32,671 nt of DNA from Candidatus Symbiothrix sp. (GCA_031290435.1 JAITNQ010000154.1:1-32671), one strand, 5' to 3'; positions 6,820 through 17,430 are shown, counted from the first letter of the stretch. Made by a program: numbers and translations. The notes: generated by a model not told the origin, from the sequence alone.

Positions 6820-9800
6820 TTATTTCTCAATAATTAATTTCGAGAATTTAATTGTGTTGTCATTTGCAATACGGATTATGTAATGACCTTGTTGCAGATT
6901 ACCTAACACGATAGCTTCTCGTTGTTGGGTCGCTTTGTGCGTCAACACTTTCCGTCCCGTCATATCAATTATGCTGATGGTTTCATTGCCAATCAGTCCT
7001 GAGATGACAACATAATCGTAAGTCGGATTGGGATATATTCGCAATTCAGCGCCATCCAAACCGATTATACCGGTAATGTCTTTCCAGAGACCGACAAGTG
7101 TCATATCAGAATAGATGGGATTGTCAAAATTCCACAAATTACCGTTGTAATACCATCCGATAAACAGGTATCCGCTACGGACAGGAGGATCGTTCGGACG
7201 AACAATAGCTTCGCCTTCCATTACTGTCTGTGTGGCAATATTTCCGATGCTTTCGCCTTCGAAAGTTACCGTGTAAGTAGGAATGGCTGTCCATTGTGCG
7301 ACAAGCGTCATATCGGAATAAACGGAATAATTGAAATTCCACAATTCGCCATAGTAATACCATCCGTCAAATAGATATCCTGCCCGAACCGGGTCTTCCG
7401 GACGAACGATGATTTCACCTTCCGCTAAAGACAATGGGTCAATACCTACGCCTTCACCTTCGAAAGTCACTGTGTAGAAAATTTCCATCCATTGTGCATA
7501 GAGCGTTGTGTTGCCGTCAGCCGAATATACCGTTGTTCCGGTATATGTGTCGCCGGTACCTGCTTGTGCCGTGTTCCATGAAAGGAAGGCAAAGTGAAGG
7601 AGGAAAGGCGTCGGTAATACGCTTACTTCTTCTCCGTAAATCACCGGTTTACTTGCAATTTCAACCGTACCGCCATTGGCATCAAAAAACAATGTATTCT
7701 GCCATTTAGCCGTTAAAGTTATATCGGAGCTATATAATTCGGTAGGATTATATGCTGTTCCGTCGGGCAGGAACCATCCCAGCAATACGGATTCATCTTT
7801 GGAAATATCCGGAAAACCGAAATAAGCGCCGGTTACCGTCTTTATTTCCTTCGGGTCTGTAGTTGCGTCAGCGAAAACGCCACTATTCGGATCCAATGTA
7901 ACGGTAAATGCCGCACCCTCTTCCCTGACTACATCAGGCATATTATAACCTAAGAAGAAATCCGCATGAGGCGGTTGGTTATAACCTCCGTTTTGCCATG
8001 CGACAGCAAGCCTGTATTCTTTGTTGTGCATCAATGTCGGTATACCGCTTGACGGCACTGTCCCGTTTCCGGTATGACTTGTAGCTGTGATAGTGGTATA
8101 GATTCGCAAGGCGGAGTTATCCGATGCACGCAAGATGACTTCTTCTCTCCAGTCGCCGAGAATATCCGCTTGCAGACATGGATTGTTTTTGGTTCCTCCG
8201 TTGGTGGAGGCGCCGGAGAAGGTAATGACATTGCTACTTCCAAAAGATTTGTTTGGCGCAGTTCCGGTAGGGTTTATTTTGGTTACGGAGGGACTGCTGC
8301 TACCGTCAAATAGCTCGCGTCCGGTGTCTCCGTCCCAGTAAATAGCCATGTTCATTGAACTTGGACTGCTACCACTCAGTTTGGTGCCGTTAGCGGCATA
8401 AGTGCCTAATCCGCCGGAACTCCATGATTCAACGCCCGGATAATTCGGATCAATATCGGCTGCTACGCCGCGTCCGATATCTCCGGAAGCAAGTACGCTC
8501 CAAATCAGGTCGCCTGTCAGCAAATCATGCATTTCCATGCCATAAGGGAAAGGATTTTCGTGTACGCCCATCATTTGCAATCCGGGACGTGTCGGGTCTA
8601 ATTTTCCGACATGCATAGCGTCTCCATGTCCCAATCCGGTAGTATACATCGGACTGCCGTCATCGTCTATGGTGAGTGATCCGTAAATGATTTCATCCTT
8701 ACCGTCTCCGTCTACATCGCCGACAGACATGTTATGGTTCCCTTGTCCGCCATACTTTTTACCGGAAACATCCGAATCGAACAACCAGCGTTCGGTTAAG
8801 TTGACGCCATCCCAGTCCCAAGCGGCTAAGGTTGTCCGCGTGTAGTATCCCCGGCACATCACCGCACTTGGATGAATACCGTCCAAATAAGCTACGGAGG
8901 CAAGGAAACGGTCGGCACGATTGGCTATACCGTCACCCCAATCTACAGGATTGCCGCGGGGTGGGTCATAAGGAGCCGAAGCAAGGACTTTTCCGGTAGC
9001 GCCTTCAAATATCGACACAAATTCTGGACCGGTAAGAACAAAACCGTCGGCATTGGCATGTACTACATCTTCGCCTATAAGTTGTCCTTCGGTATCTTTT
9101 GTTCCATCGGAAGTTCTTATGGCAATTTCAGCTTTTCCGTCTCCGTCAAAGTCAAAGACTAAGAAAGGCGAATAGTGCGCACCCGCTCTGATATTGCTAC
9201 CCAGATCTATGTATTTTCCGCTTCCCCAGAGTTTGGTACCGTCTAATTTGTAAGCATCGATATATACATTTCCGGTCTGGCCTGCGTTTGAGTTATCCTG
9301 CAAGTTGGCCGGCGCCCAGAGAAAAACGATATCGTATTCGCCGTCGCCGTCAAGGTCGGCTGTCGAACCGTCGTATATCGTATAGTTGGTATAGGAGCCT
9401 CCATCCGGGAGGTGTCCTGTGGTGGGCATTTGAACCGGAATGTTCAGGTATTGTTGCGCCCATACGGTTGTCGGTTCGGAACGGTATATTTCTTCGCTGT
9501 TCACTAATACGGCTACCGAATAGGTATTCGAAGCGTTTCCGCCGATATGGAGATAATCGGTATGCGCGGCATCAAGCGGACTTGGATTGAGCGGTGTCGT
9601 ATCATCGTTTTTATAGAGGTTGAACTCAATTCCGTCCGGGTCTGTACCCAGCAGCCTCCAACTCAAGAACACATTGCTGCCGGAGGGGACAGCTACTAAT
9701 CCACGGCTGAGTTTCTCTATTTGTCTTTTCGGAAGGTCTATCTGAGCCACGGTGATGGTTTTTTCGGCAAAAATCGCCGGATTTTCATCAGACGTCGCCC

Positions 9801-12246
9801 TGATGACGGCTTCCCCTTCAGTCAAACCATTCACAATCACTCTACCGTTGGCATCGGGCGTCACTGTCGCGACAGCAGGCGCAGACGATGTCCATGTAAG
9901 ATTTTTATTGATGGCATTACCGGGGGCAATTCTCGGATATATTAAGATAGAGCCGCCGGGCACAACCTGATCAAGCCCGTCTAAAGACAATCCTGTGACT
10001 TCATAAGTAGGCAGTGTAGGATCGAGTACTTTGTAAGCGAAATTATCTATGGCTGAGGTGATTGTCAAGTTGTTGGTCGCTGTACGGAGGCCATTGATAA
10101 AAAGAGACTTCACGTTCGCCTTGGGCGGAAATACCAAAGAAAGCGGAATGGCGGTTACAGCCTGGGTACGTGTCGGATTGTCCCGTTCCGTAATGATAAA
10201 GGAACATTCGTTAGCGAGGTAATCAATGGTAATGTCAAGTGTGTACCAAGCATCTAATCTCGTCACATTTTCGAGGCCGATACCCTCTGGCTTTGAACCT
10301 GTCGAAGAAACGTAGTTACCCGTAAAGTAAGCGATATGATCCGTCTCTTCATCTGTGTCGGCAAATATAAAAGTAAGTATCATGTTGGGTGTACCCGCAT
10401 CGTCTTGTATGCTCAAGGTACCGCTATTAATCTCCGGAAGACTCGGACTATCCTTGAATGAATTTCTTACCCGTCCTGCAAACCAGTCGAATCGCAGGTT
10501 AAGCACACCGCCGGTGATAGCGCTTGAGAGCGTAAATGTCTGATTCCTACCGCCGGATTGGGCATCCGCATTAAAATAAAGCGCTCTGGTACCTTGGAAG
10601 GAAACTGGAGCCGGAGTAGCACTGAAAGGCGCTACACTACTTTCGAAATCAGAGAACCCATTGTATGGGTTGGTAGCGGCCACCTCAATATAATAGCGTC
10701 CTTCTACGCCGGATCCGTCCTCGGTAGAAGCCTTGATATGTGTGATGCCGAAGCCGCCAACGAGGGAAACCTGTCCGGAAGCGGTGACCGTTGCTATCGT
10801 CACGTCGTCCGAAGACCAGCTAAGCGTCTTATTGGATGCTGTGGCAGGAAGGATTTGCGGTGACAGCGCGAAAGAAGCCGTAGTAGCAGGTGTAGCCGTG
10901 TAGAAAATACGACGAGCGCCCCAAATCTCAATACTGGTTATGTAATTGAAGATAACGCTCACATCGTATACGCCGTATGCCCCGCCTCCGTCTGCTGCGG
11001 TGGCCGTAATGGTTACGTCTCCTGCGCTGACGCCGGTCACCACACCGGTTGATGCGTTAATCGTTGCTACGGCGACGTCAGATGACGACCATACCACATT
11101 CTGGTTCGTTGCATTTCCGGGCGCTACCGTCTTCGAGAGCGTAATCGTATTGCCGACCGAAACCTCTGTCGCTCCTGAAATGGTGATATTGGTCAGGGGA
11201 ATCCCTGTTGCTGAAACATGAATCACCTTTGTAGCCAGTATGCCTCCGGTGGCAGAGGTGGCAGTTACCGTCACATCTCCGCTTCCGCCATTGGCACCGG
11301 TAAGGGTGTTCGTCCAAGATGGGTAGGGACTTGCAGCAAGTGTTGCCAAAGAAGGATCGTCTACCGACCAGGTTATGGCATGGTTAGTAACATCAAAGGG
11401 AAGAACCGAGGCCGAAAGAGTGCTTGTACCACCGGTCGCAGCAATCACGTCCCATTGAGAGGTCAAGTTTACGCTTGTAGCCGGAACATCCGGGTCGGTA
11501 TCCGCTATTTTGATGCCGATATTGTCGATCACGGTATTCCATGTGACATTTGAAGATCGGATGGCATCAATATAAATATTGGTGACTTGGGCTATGCTCG
11601 TTCCGCTCGGAACCGGTAGCATCACCGTTCGTTCGTACCCTTCGTCTCCGGTAATAGTAAAGCAGATGCGTTGTCCCTTATATACTTCCGCTTTCACATG
11701 ATACCAGCGAGACAAAGTGGTATTGGTAAGGCTTGTTCTGTAAGCCGCATTGATCGTCGCTGCTTTTCCGGCAGCGCCGCTACCATTGAGCGGACCTACT
11801 GCAATGCCGATTTCCGTATCGCTTCCCCTTAGGTTGTACACGGTGAAAAGTACGTTGGCGTCACCGGTTCCATTCCGGAAACGAATCTGTCCTTCGTCTC
11901 CGGCTCCACCTGCATAAGCTGCCGGATACCAGTCAAACTCCACGATTAGTTTTTTAGTGGCGGCGGCAGGCGGCGAGCTTAGTGTAAGGGTAGCATTACG
12001 GGTACCGGACTGAGCTGCGGCGTTGAACCTCAGCACCCCATTTGTGTTGGCTGGAGCATCTAACCATTCGAATACCGCACAAGCTCCGGCATTATTCACA
12101 AGCGTGCCTTTTACTGTCGGCAGGCTATTGAAATATTCAAAGTAATCATAGCCGGTATAGCTTTGTGCTTGTACCGCTAAGGCTACGAACAAGGCGGCTG
12201 TTGTGAAAAACAGGCCGCGAATTAGTTGTGAAAATTGTGTTTTCAT
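6820..12246 (-). CDS. Secreted multidomain PL11 rhamnogalacturonan lyase with T9SS sorting domain
   Basis: This is an 1808-residue secreted protein. Domains in order: signal peptide ending AVQAQ (about 1-28); a jelly-roll-like region (about 30-250); three bacterial Ig-like (Big_2) domains (about 253-525, each with an IxWSSxDxxxAT-type core); a second jelly-roll-like region (525-740) that resembles the first (compare NAAAQSGTRN and NADAQSGGRN); and a fourth Big_2 (745-835). The PL11 catalytic region (about 840-1440) carries calcium-type Asp loops DLDGDGEYD, DFDGDGKAEIAIRTSDG and DVDGDGKDEI. Four Listeria/Bacteroides (InlB B-type) repeats follow (about 1445-1725), then a type A T9SS C-terminal domain (1727-1808; IYPNPTYDYV at the start, GHYIIRI and FSKLIIEK at the end). 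PL11 enzymes cleave rhamnogalacturonan I by beta-elimination, leaving unsaturated ends for GH105. It is the last gene of the PUL 1 run, 15 bases after SusD. Typical PL11 enzymes are about 600 residues, so two thirds of this protein is accessory. Confidence 0.93.
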   Translation of the reverse strand: MKTQFSQLIRGLFFTTAALFVALAVQAQSYTGYDYFEYFNSLPTVKGTLVNNAGACAVFEWLDAPANTNGVLRFNAAAQSGTRNATLTLSSPPAAATKKLIVEFDWYPAAYAGGAGDEGQIRFRNGTGDANVLFTVYNLRGSDTEIGIAVGPLNGSGAAGKAATINAAYRTSLTNTTLSRWYHVKAEVYKGQRICFTITGDEGYERTVMLPVPSGTSIAQVTNIYIDAIRSSNVTWNTVIDNIGIKIADTDPDVPATSVNLTSQWDVIAATGGTSTLSASVLPFDVTNHAITWSVDDPSLATLAASPYPSWTNTLTGANGGSGDVTVTATSATGGILATKVIHVSATGIPLTNITISGATEVSVGNTITLSKTVAPGNATNQNVVWSSSDVAVATINASTGVVTGVSAGDVTITATAADGGGAYGVYDVSVIFNYITSIEIWGARRIFYTATPATTASFALSPQILPATASNKTLSWSSDDVTIATVTASGQVSLVGGFGITHIKASTEDGSGVEGRYYIEVAATNPYNGFSDFESSVAPFSATPAPVSFQGTRALYFNADAQSGGRNQTFTLSSAITGGVLNLRFDWFAGRVRNSFKDSPSLPEINSGTLSIQDDAGTPNMILTFIFADTDEETDHIAYFTGNYVSSTGSKPEGIGLENVTRLDAWYTLDITIDYLANECSFIITERDNPTRTQAVTAIPLSLVFPPKANVKSLFINGLRTATNNLTITSAIDNFAYKVLDPTLPTYEVTGLSLDGLDQVVPGGSILIYPRIAPGNAINKNLTWTSSAPAVATVTPDANGRVIVNGLTEGEAVIRATSDENPAIFAEKTITVAQIDLPKRQIEKLSRGLVAVPSGSNVFLSWRLLGTDPDGIEFNLYKNDDTTPLNPSPLDAAHTDYLHIGGNASNTYSVAVLVNSEEIYRSEPTTVWAQQYLNIPVQMPTTGHLPDGGSYTNYTIYDGSTADLDGDGEYDIVFLWAPANLQDNSNAGQTGNVYIDAYKLDGTKLWGSGKYIDLGSNIRAGAHYSPFLVFDFDGDGKAEIAIRTSDGTKDTEGQLIGEDVVHANADGFVLTGPEFVSIFEGATGKVLASAPYDPPRGNPVDWGDGIANRADRFLASVAYLDGIHPSAVMCRGYYTRTTLAAWDWDGVNLTERWLFDSDVSGKKYGGQGNHNMSVGDVDGDGKDEIIYGSLTIDDDGSPMYTTGLGHGDAMHVGKLDPTRPGLQMMGVHENPFPYGMEMHDLLTGDLIWSVLASGDIGRGVAADIDPNYPGVESWSSGGLGTYAANGTKLSGSSPSSMNMAIYWDGDTGRELFDGSSSPSVTKINPTGTAPNKSFGSSNVITFSGASTNGGTKNNPCLQADILGDWREEVILRASDNSALRIYTTITATSHTGNGTVPSSGIPTLMHNKEYRLAVAWQNGGYNQPPHADFFLGYNMPDVVREEGAAFTVTLDPNSGVFADATTDPKEIKTVTGAYFGFPDISKDESVLLGWFLPDGTAYNPTELYSSDITLTAKWQNTLFFDANGGTVEIASKPVIYGEEVSVLPTPFLLHFAFLSWNTAQAGTGDTYTGTTVYSADGNTTLYAQWMEIFYTVTFEGEGVGIDPLSLAEGEIIVRPEDPVRAGYLFDGWYYYGELWNFNYSVYSDMTLVAQWTAIPTYTVTFEGESIGNIATQTVMEGEAIVRPNDPPVRSGYLFIGWYYNGNLWNFDNPIYSDMTLVGLWKDITGIIGLDGAELRIYPNPTYDYVVISGLIGNETISIIDMTGRKVLTHKATQQREAIVLGNLQQGHYIIRIANDNTIKFSKLIIEK
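7084..7488 (-). repeat. Tandem repeat encoding the last two InlB B-type modules
   Basis: Two diverged copies (about 7084-7290 and 7291-7488) encode successive modules that share VTFEGE, (R/V)PxDP, GYLFxGWYYxGxLWNF and YSDMTLV. Protein identity is far higher between these two than to the two preceding modules, which indicates a recent duplication inside the gene. The 207- and 198-base lengths are multiples of three, so the frame is kept. Confidence 0.75.
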
Positions 12247-12261
12247 GTGTAAATAAATTTG

Positions 12262-14304
12262 TTAATACCCTGGGTTTTGCATGGCTTGCTTTTCAGCATC
12301 CGTAAGCGCAACGCCGTTTTTGGTAATCGCATTTAAGAACGTTTGCGGAATAGGTCGCAAGTAGTGCGTTGAGGCATTGAAAGCGGCTCCGGCAATCGTA
12401 TTTCCATCGTTGAAGGATTTCCAACGTTTTTCCAATTGTTTTGTTCTTGCTAAATCCGGCCAGCGGATCAACTCTCCCATCAATTCGCGGGAGCGTTCGT
12501 TGAGAATAAATACGATGAATTTATCCGCATTGGAAGTAGCGCCTAACTCACTGTAAAATTCACGGGGCGAGTTGAAAATCGCATCCACGGAAGCGAATTT
12601 CAGGGTCTCCTTGGTACCGGCGGTTGTAACGGGTATGTCATTGTTGGATTCGTAATAGGTATTCGTTTCCGAATAAACAGCGCCGCCTGCAACACCGCTT
12701 CCGAGCGAATTGGTTTTGTAGGCTTGTCCGCCGTCCACATTTTTATTGCGGTTTTCACCGTCGGCATAACCTGCTCTTTCCCGCAATGCATTGATGTAAA
12801 GCAAAGCATCGCTGTATTTCTCTTGACGGCCCAAAGCCTCGGCTACCATCAGGTAGTCTTCGGCAGTGCGCGCCATAATACCATCGCGACAACCGAATTG
12901 ATCGGCAATGGATGTCCGCGATCCGTCGCGGAATTTACTCAAGGCCACAAAACGCGACCGTTCGGTGTTGGCGCCTGCGCTATACCAGCCATAATTACCA
13001 TGTTGATTGATGGCCGATCCGGCCTCTCCGTTAAAATAGCGGACAAACATGTGCGGGGCGCGGAATTTGATGTTGTCGCCGGTATAACGGGTATCGCCGA
13101 CGTTATTCACAATGTACAAAACGCCTTCTTCTCCTGCGGCGAATTTGCGATCTGTACCCGTTTTACCGGCAGGCGCATAATCTCCCCATTGTGGCGCTGC
13201 TCCCGGATTATTACACAGATAACTGGTAGTGAAACTTTTCCAGAAACGGGAGTCGTTTACCCGGTCGTAAATATCCAATGCGTAATTGGTGGTACGCATA
13301 CGGCTGAATTCCCGGTCACCGGATATATCGCGTACCAATCCGGCTAAATTTTGGTATATCGCCGGATAATACAAATGTATCTGGTTGCCGTAACGTCCTT
13401 TAGATGCTGCGTCGTTCGAGAATTGAGCGGCGAGTATCACTTCCGATACTTTTTCATTATTGCCGTTAGGCGTCGTATAATCCCATAAATTCACAAAATC
13501 ATTGCACAAAGGATGTGCAGTAATCACTTCTTTCCCGTATTTGATGACCGTTTCAAGGTCTGCGGATTTGTAATTGGAATTCCATGAATCGTTGATTTCG
13601 CTGGCGCGGGACAAAGAAGCCTTCGCCAGGTAATGCGCCGCAGCCCATTTGGTCAAGCGTCCTGTTTCGCTTACAGTAGCGGGTAATAAATCGTAAGCGT
13701 TTTTCAGGTCGCTTATGATTAATTCGTAACATTCTTCCACCGTATTGCGGGTAAACTCAGTTTGCGGCCCTATAACCGGTTCTTTTACCAAAGGCACACC
13801 GCCAAACTGGCTCACCAAGACGAAGTAATTGAAACCGCGTACAAAATAACCTTCACCCAAACGGACATTGGCGTCTGGACTTGATTGATTGTAAAACAGA
13901 GGTACGTTGCTAATCAATATATTAGCCGAATTGATGCCGCCATACATATTGTCCCAGTAAGCGCCTGCATCTCCATCGGCAGGACTTAACGATGTAGTAT
14001 AGTTGTTATAATAAGCTCTTGCTTCATCGTTTCCTACCGACATTTCATCGGTTCCGTAATTGGTAAGCGCATAAGACCATTCATAATTGAAATGGAATTC
14101 AAAGGTTTTGTACATACCGATGGACAATTTGTCCAAACCTTCAGGCGTTTCAAAACTTTGCGTACTGTCTTCTCTGATCAGTTCTTCTTTCAGGAAGTCT
14201 TCGGAACAAGAGATGGCGATGCCCATCCAAACAATTATTCCTGTAATTATCGCTATATATTTATGTATTTTCATATCTGCAAATTTTTTAATTAGATTTT
14301 TCAT
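12262..14304 (-). CDS. SusD/RagB-like outer-membrane glycan-binding lipoprotein (PUL 1)
   Basis: The 680-residue protein has a lipoprotein signal with lipobox GIAISC, then SEDFLKEE, acidic residues near the lipidated Cys as in surface-exported lipoproteins. The SusD alpha/TPR fold is recognisable from NSANILISNVPLF, GEGYFVRGFNYFVLVSQFGGVPLV, TKWAAAHYLAKASL, the C-terminal region around RSRELMGELIRWPDLARTK, and the closing PIPQTFLN and QNPGY. It should form a lid on the neighbouring SusC and bind rhamnogalacturonan oligosaccharides at the cell surface; the ligand is inferred from the adjacent PL11 and GH105. The ATG at 14304 lies three bases after the SusC stop. A second in-frame ATG at 14274 would give a more usual 23-residue signal to the Cys and could be the true start. 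Confidence 0.93.
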   Translation of the reverse strand: MKNLIKKFADMKIHKYIAIITGIIVWMGIAISCSEDFLKEELIREDSTQSFETPEGLDKLSIGMYKTFEFHFNYEWSYALTNYGTDEMSVGNDEARAYYNNYTTSLSPADGDAGAYWDNMYGGINSANILISNVPLFYNQSSPDANVRLGEGYFVRGFNYFVLVSQFGGVPLVKEPVIGPQTEFTRNTVEECYELIISDLKNAYDLLPATVSETGRLTKWAAAHYLAKASLSRASEINDSWNSNYKSADLETVIKYGKEVITAHPLCNDFVNLWDYTTPNGNNEKVSEVILAAQFSNDAASKGRYGNQIHLYYPAIYQNLAGLVRDISGDREFSRMRTTNYALDIYDRVNDSRFWKSFTTSYLCNNPGAAPQWGDYAPAGKTGTDRKFAAGEEGVLYIVNNVGDTRYTGDNIKFRAPHMFVRYFNGEAGSAINQHGNYGWYSAGANTERSRFVALSKFRDGSRTSIADQFGCRDGIMARTAEDYLMVAEALGRQEKYSDALLYINALRERAGYADGENRNKNVDGGQAYKTNSLGSGVAGGAVYSETNTYYESNNDIPVTTAGTKETLKFASVDAIFNSPREFYSELGATSNADKFIVFILNERSRELMGELIRWPDLARTKQLEKRWKSFNDGNTIAGAAFNASTHYLRPIPQTFLNAITKNGVALTDAEKQAMQNPGY

Positions 14305-14307
14305 ATT

Positions 14308-17300
14308 TTAAAATCCCACATTTAAACCGACCACAAAGCTTCTGTTGGAAGAAGCCCCCGGTAAATTAGAATCCACATAGACGTCCGGATCAAGATAATC
14401 TATTTTCGAATAAACCAATCCGGGATTGATGCATTGCACGTATAGCTTCAGATTGGAAATATTGATTTTCCCCAGTGTTTTCGGGTCAAAATTATAACCC
14501 AAGGAGACGTTCCGCAATTTGATAAACGAACCGTCTTGGTAGTTCATGGAGGTGCGATAGGTGTCACCGTTTTCGCCGCCGTTGCCGGGCGCATAATACA
14601 ACGCATCTTCATTCGTGCCGGCTACCCAGTAATCAAGTTTCCGCATGGCAAACCGTCCGGAAAGATATTCTGCTCCCGTTGCGATGGTTTGGCCGAAGCG
14701 TGCGAATAAGAAACAAGACAATTCAAAGTTTTTATACGAAAAGGTGTTCTGAAAACCGCCTGTCCAATCCGGAGCTGCTTTTCCTACTACCTGTTTATCG
14801 AAATTGGGATCAATTTTGCCATCGGGTACGCCATCAGGGCCGCTGATATCTTTCACCCGAATAGTACCGGGTAAACAACCGTATTTAGCTGCTTCTTCCG
14901 CTTCCGACGTTTTCCAGATGCCATCGTATACATAATCGTAATAGATTTTTAGTGGTTGTCCCACGATCCACGGCCAGGTGCCGTCGCCATTCAGGTTCTC
15001 CAAACTTCCATTGGCAAGCGCTGTAAACTCATCTCGCTGGGCAGCATAAGTAAGGGTCGACAACCATGAAAAGTCGCGGGTTTTTACATTCACCGTATTC
15101 AGGGCGATTTCTATCCCTTTGTTTTTTGTTGAACCGACATTTGCCCAAGTAGACAGATAACCGGTCAATGAAGGAATCATTTGCAACATCAACAAATCGT
15201 TTGTCTCGGTTTTATACAAATCAAGCGAACCGTTGATACGTCCTTTGAAGAAAGAAAAATCCAATGCAAGGTTGTATTGCGTTGTTTTTTCCCAACTCAT
15301 CTGCTTGTTTGCCATACTTACCTGGTCGGCCGCTGCAAGCGAAGGGTCGTTTGCCACCATACCGATTACCGTTGTTCCGCCAAAGTGGTAGTAATTGGAT
15401 AAAACACTACCCAGTGTAGCATAAGCATCTACCGAAGAATTTCCGGTAACGCCATAACCGAGACGCAACTTCATCTGGTCTACCCAAGGTAAGTCTTTCA
15501 TGAAAGATTCCTGTTCCATGCGCCAGGCCAAAGCGGCCGATGTGAAGAAATCCCTCCTATTTCCTTCTGCCAACTGCGATGCGCCGTCTTGGCGTCCGGA
15601 TACAGTTAAGAGGTATTTTTGTGCAAAACTGTAATTCAAGCGCACCATGTAAGATTCTAACTGGCTTTTGACCATATCTGAACCGTAACTCTGTATTTTG
15701 GCGGAAGATTCTACTCTATACCATAATTCCTTATGTGATTCTACAAAGCTTTTCATGCTTGCACTTTCCATATGATAAGCGGCCTTGCTTTGTAACAAAG
15801 TAAGGCCGAATGCGTGATCCCCTACTGTTTTGTCATAATACAGCAAGTTGTCCAAGGTCCACGAATACCGTATATCGGTATTGTATTGTGCTACGTTATT
15901 CCCATCGCCGTTGATAGATTCCGCGGCGTCGGCTATTCCTACACGTCTGTTGCGGTAATCCGGTCCGAATTGAATACGGTACCTCAAGCCATCCAGTCCG
16001 TTAAAGATTTTTCCAAAATTCAAATCTCCGTAGAAACTTCCGTTAATATGGATAGTTTGCCGTTGGTTCTTGGTCATATCCACTTCACGGATAGGGTTGA
16101 TGATATTTACATCCCCTCCCGGATTCCGGATATAATCACCTTCCGGCGTATAAGGAACCGTCCATGGGAGCATGCTTTGGAGGGCATAATAGATACCGTC
16201 GGCTCCGGTAACAGATTTCCGGAAATCGTAACCGTATTCCTGTGTACCGAAAGAGGCATTGAGGACAGTTCCCATCTTGAACCAAGGGGTGGCTTGGATA
16301 TTTATATTGGCATTTCCCGTAAACCGCTTGTAAGCTTCTCCGGGTTGCGTTCCTTTCTGGTCTAAATAGCCGAAAGAAGTATGCGCCTGTATTTTATCGG
16401 TACCACCGCTGGCGCTCAAGGTATGTTCCTGTGTAACGCCGTTTTGTTTACCATAATCCGTCCAGTTGAAAGTAGGCACTTTGCTGCCGTCCCAGCTGCC
16501 GCCTGCCCAACCTTTTTCGATATTCGCATAGGCGTAAGGATCGCTTCCGAACCATGTTTTGTCCTGCTCCTGACTAACGGTCAGGGTTTTTCCAAACGAC
16601 TTGGCCAGACGGCTGTAATCCAACCATTCGGCTGAATTCATCATTTCCATCCGGTTCACTAATTTGTCTGCCGAATAGGTTCCGGAATAACTGAGTCTCA
16701 TTTTCCCGGTATCTCCTCTTTTGGTGGTCACAATGACAACGCCATTGGCGCCGCGCGATCCGAAAATAGCCGTTGCAGAAGCGTCTTTCAATACATCAAT
16801 GGATTCGATATCATTCGAATTCAGGTTTTCAATACCCACGCCTTGCATCGGAATACCGTCTACTACATACAAAGGTTCATTTGTTGCGATCGGCGATCGT
16901 TCGCCGCGAATACGGATACTTCCTATTTCACCCGGACGCTGGTTGGAGGTGATGTCAACTCCCGCCATTTTTCCCTGCATAGCCTGTAAAGGATTTTGCA
17001 CCGGCATGGCAGAAATTTCTTTCTCGCCGATACGCGTCAAAGCGCCTGTCACATCGCTTTTCTTTACCGTACCATATCCCACGACTACTACCTCGTCCAA
17101 GGTTTTGGGATCTTCTTCCAGAATTACGTCAATAACTCTTTGGTTTCCTACCTTTATCGATTTGGTGATGAAACCAATATAGGAAAATTGCAAAACCGAT
17201 TCGATATTGGGAACATTGATTACATAAGCGCCGTTTACATCCGTAGAAATCCCGATCTGAGTGCCGGGCACAAGAATGCTAACGCCGAGTAAAAGCTCCC

Positions 17301-17430
17301 CGGATACGTCTGTTACAGTTCCTTTAATCGGAATGTTCTGAGCCATTCCATATACACCGGAGCAAAATAGCAGACAAACAATAACAATTAATTTTAATTG
17401 TAATGAATTTTTGTTCGTTTGTACGTTCAT
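14308..17430 (-). CDS. SusC/RagA-like TonB-dependent outer-membrane transporter (PUL 1)
   Basis: This is a 1040-residue TonB-dependent transporter of the SusC class. A signal peptide (about 1-31, ending YGMAQ) is followed by a carboxypeptidase-regulatory-like beta domain (about 34-110; GTVTDVSGELLLGVSILVPG). The SusC signature and plug come next (about 113-235; LDEVVVVGYGTVKKSDVTGA, IRIRGERSP, YVVDGIPM, LKDASATAIFGSRGANGVV), then a beta barrel to the C-terminal Phe (FVVGLNVGF). It has no N-terminal STN domain, which fits control by the HTCS and not by an ECF sigma/FecR pair. It imports oligosaccharides with the SusD encoded three bases downstream. GH105 lies 48 bases upstream in the same direction. 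Confidence 0.95.
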   Translation of the reverse strand: MNVQTNKNSLQLKLIVIVCLLFCSGVYGMAQNIPIKGTVTDVSGELLLGVSILVPGTQIGISTDVNGAYVINVPNIESVLQFSYIGFITKSIKVGNQRVIDVILEEDPKTLDEVVVVGYGTVKKSDVTGALTRIGEKEISAMPVQNPLQAMQGKMAGVDITSNQRPGEIGSIRIRGERSPIATNEPLYVVDGIPMQGVGIENLNSNDIESIDVLKDASATAIFGSRGANGVVIVTTKRGDTGKMRLSYSGTYSADKLVNRMEMMNSAEWLDYSRLAKSFGKTLTVSQEQDKTWFGSDPYAYANIEKGWAGGSWDGSKVPTFNWTDYGKQNGVTQEHTLSASGGTDKIQAHTSFGYLDQKGTQPGEAYKRFTGNANINIQATPWFKMGTVLNASFGTQEYGYDFRKSVTGADGIYYALQSMLPWTVPYTPEGDYIRNPGGDVNIINPIREVDMTKNQRQTIHINGSFYGDLNFGKIFNGLDGLRYRIQFGPDYRNRRVGIADAAESINGDGNNVAQYNTDIRYSWTLDNLLYYDKTVGDHAFGLTLLQSKAAYHMESASMKSFVESHKELWYRVESSAKIQSYGSDMVKSQLESYMVRLNYSFAQKYLLTVSGRQDGASQLAEGNRRDFFTSAALAWRMEQESFMKDLPWVDQMKLRLGYGVTGNSSVDAYATLGSVLSNYYHFGGTTVIGMVANDPSLAAADQVSMANKQMSWEKTTQYNLALDFSFFKGRINGSLDLYKTETNDLLMLQMIPSLTGYLSTWANVGSTKNKGIEIALNTVNVKTRDFSWLSTLTYAAQRDEFTALANGSLENLNGDGTWPWIVGQPLKIYYDYVYDGIWKTSEAEEAAKYGCLPGTIRVKDISGPDGVPDGKIDPNFDKQVVGKAAPDWTGGFQNTFSYKNFELSCFLFARFGQTIATGAEYLSGRFAMRKLDYWVAGTNEDALYYAPGNGGENGDTYRTSMNYQDGSFIKLRNVSLGYNFDPKTLGKINISNLKLYVQCINPGLVYSKIDYLDPDVYVDSNLPGASSNRSFVVGLNVGF

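Noticed and set aside
7084..7488. Tandem repeats as a possible CRISPR or mobile repeat
   Set aside because: The repeats are in-frame protein modules with diverged sequence and a period near 200 bases, inside a coding region.
12724..13347. 207-codon open frame on the plus strand within the PUL 1 SusD gene
   Set aside because: The opposite strand encodes clear SusD sequence; this frame shows no recognisable protein and no promoter.
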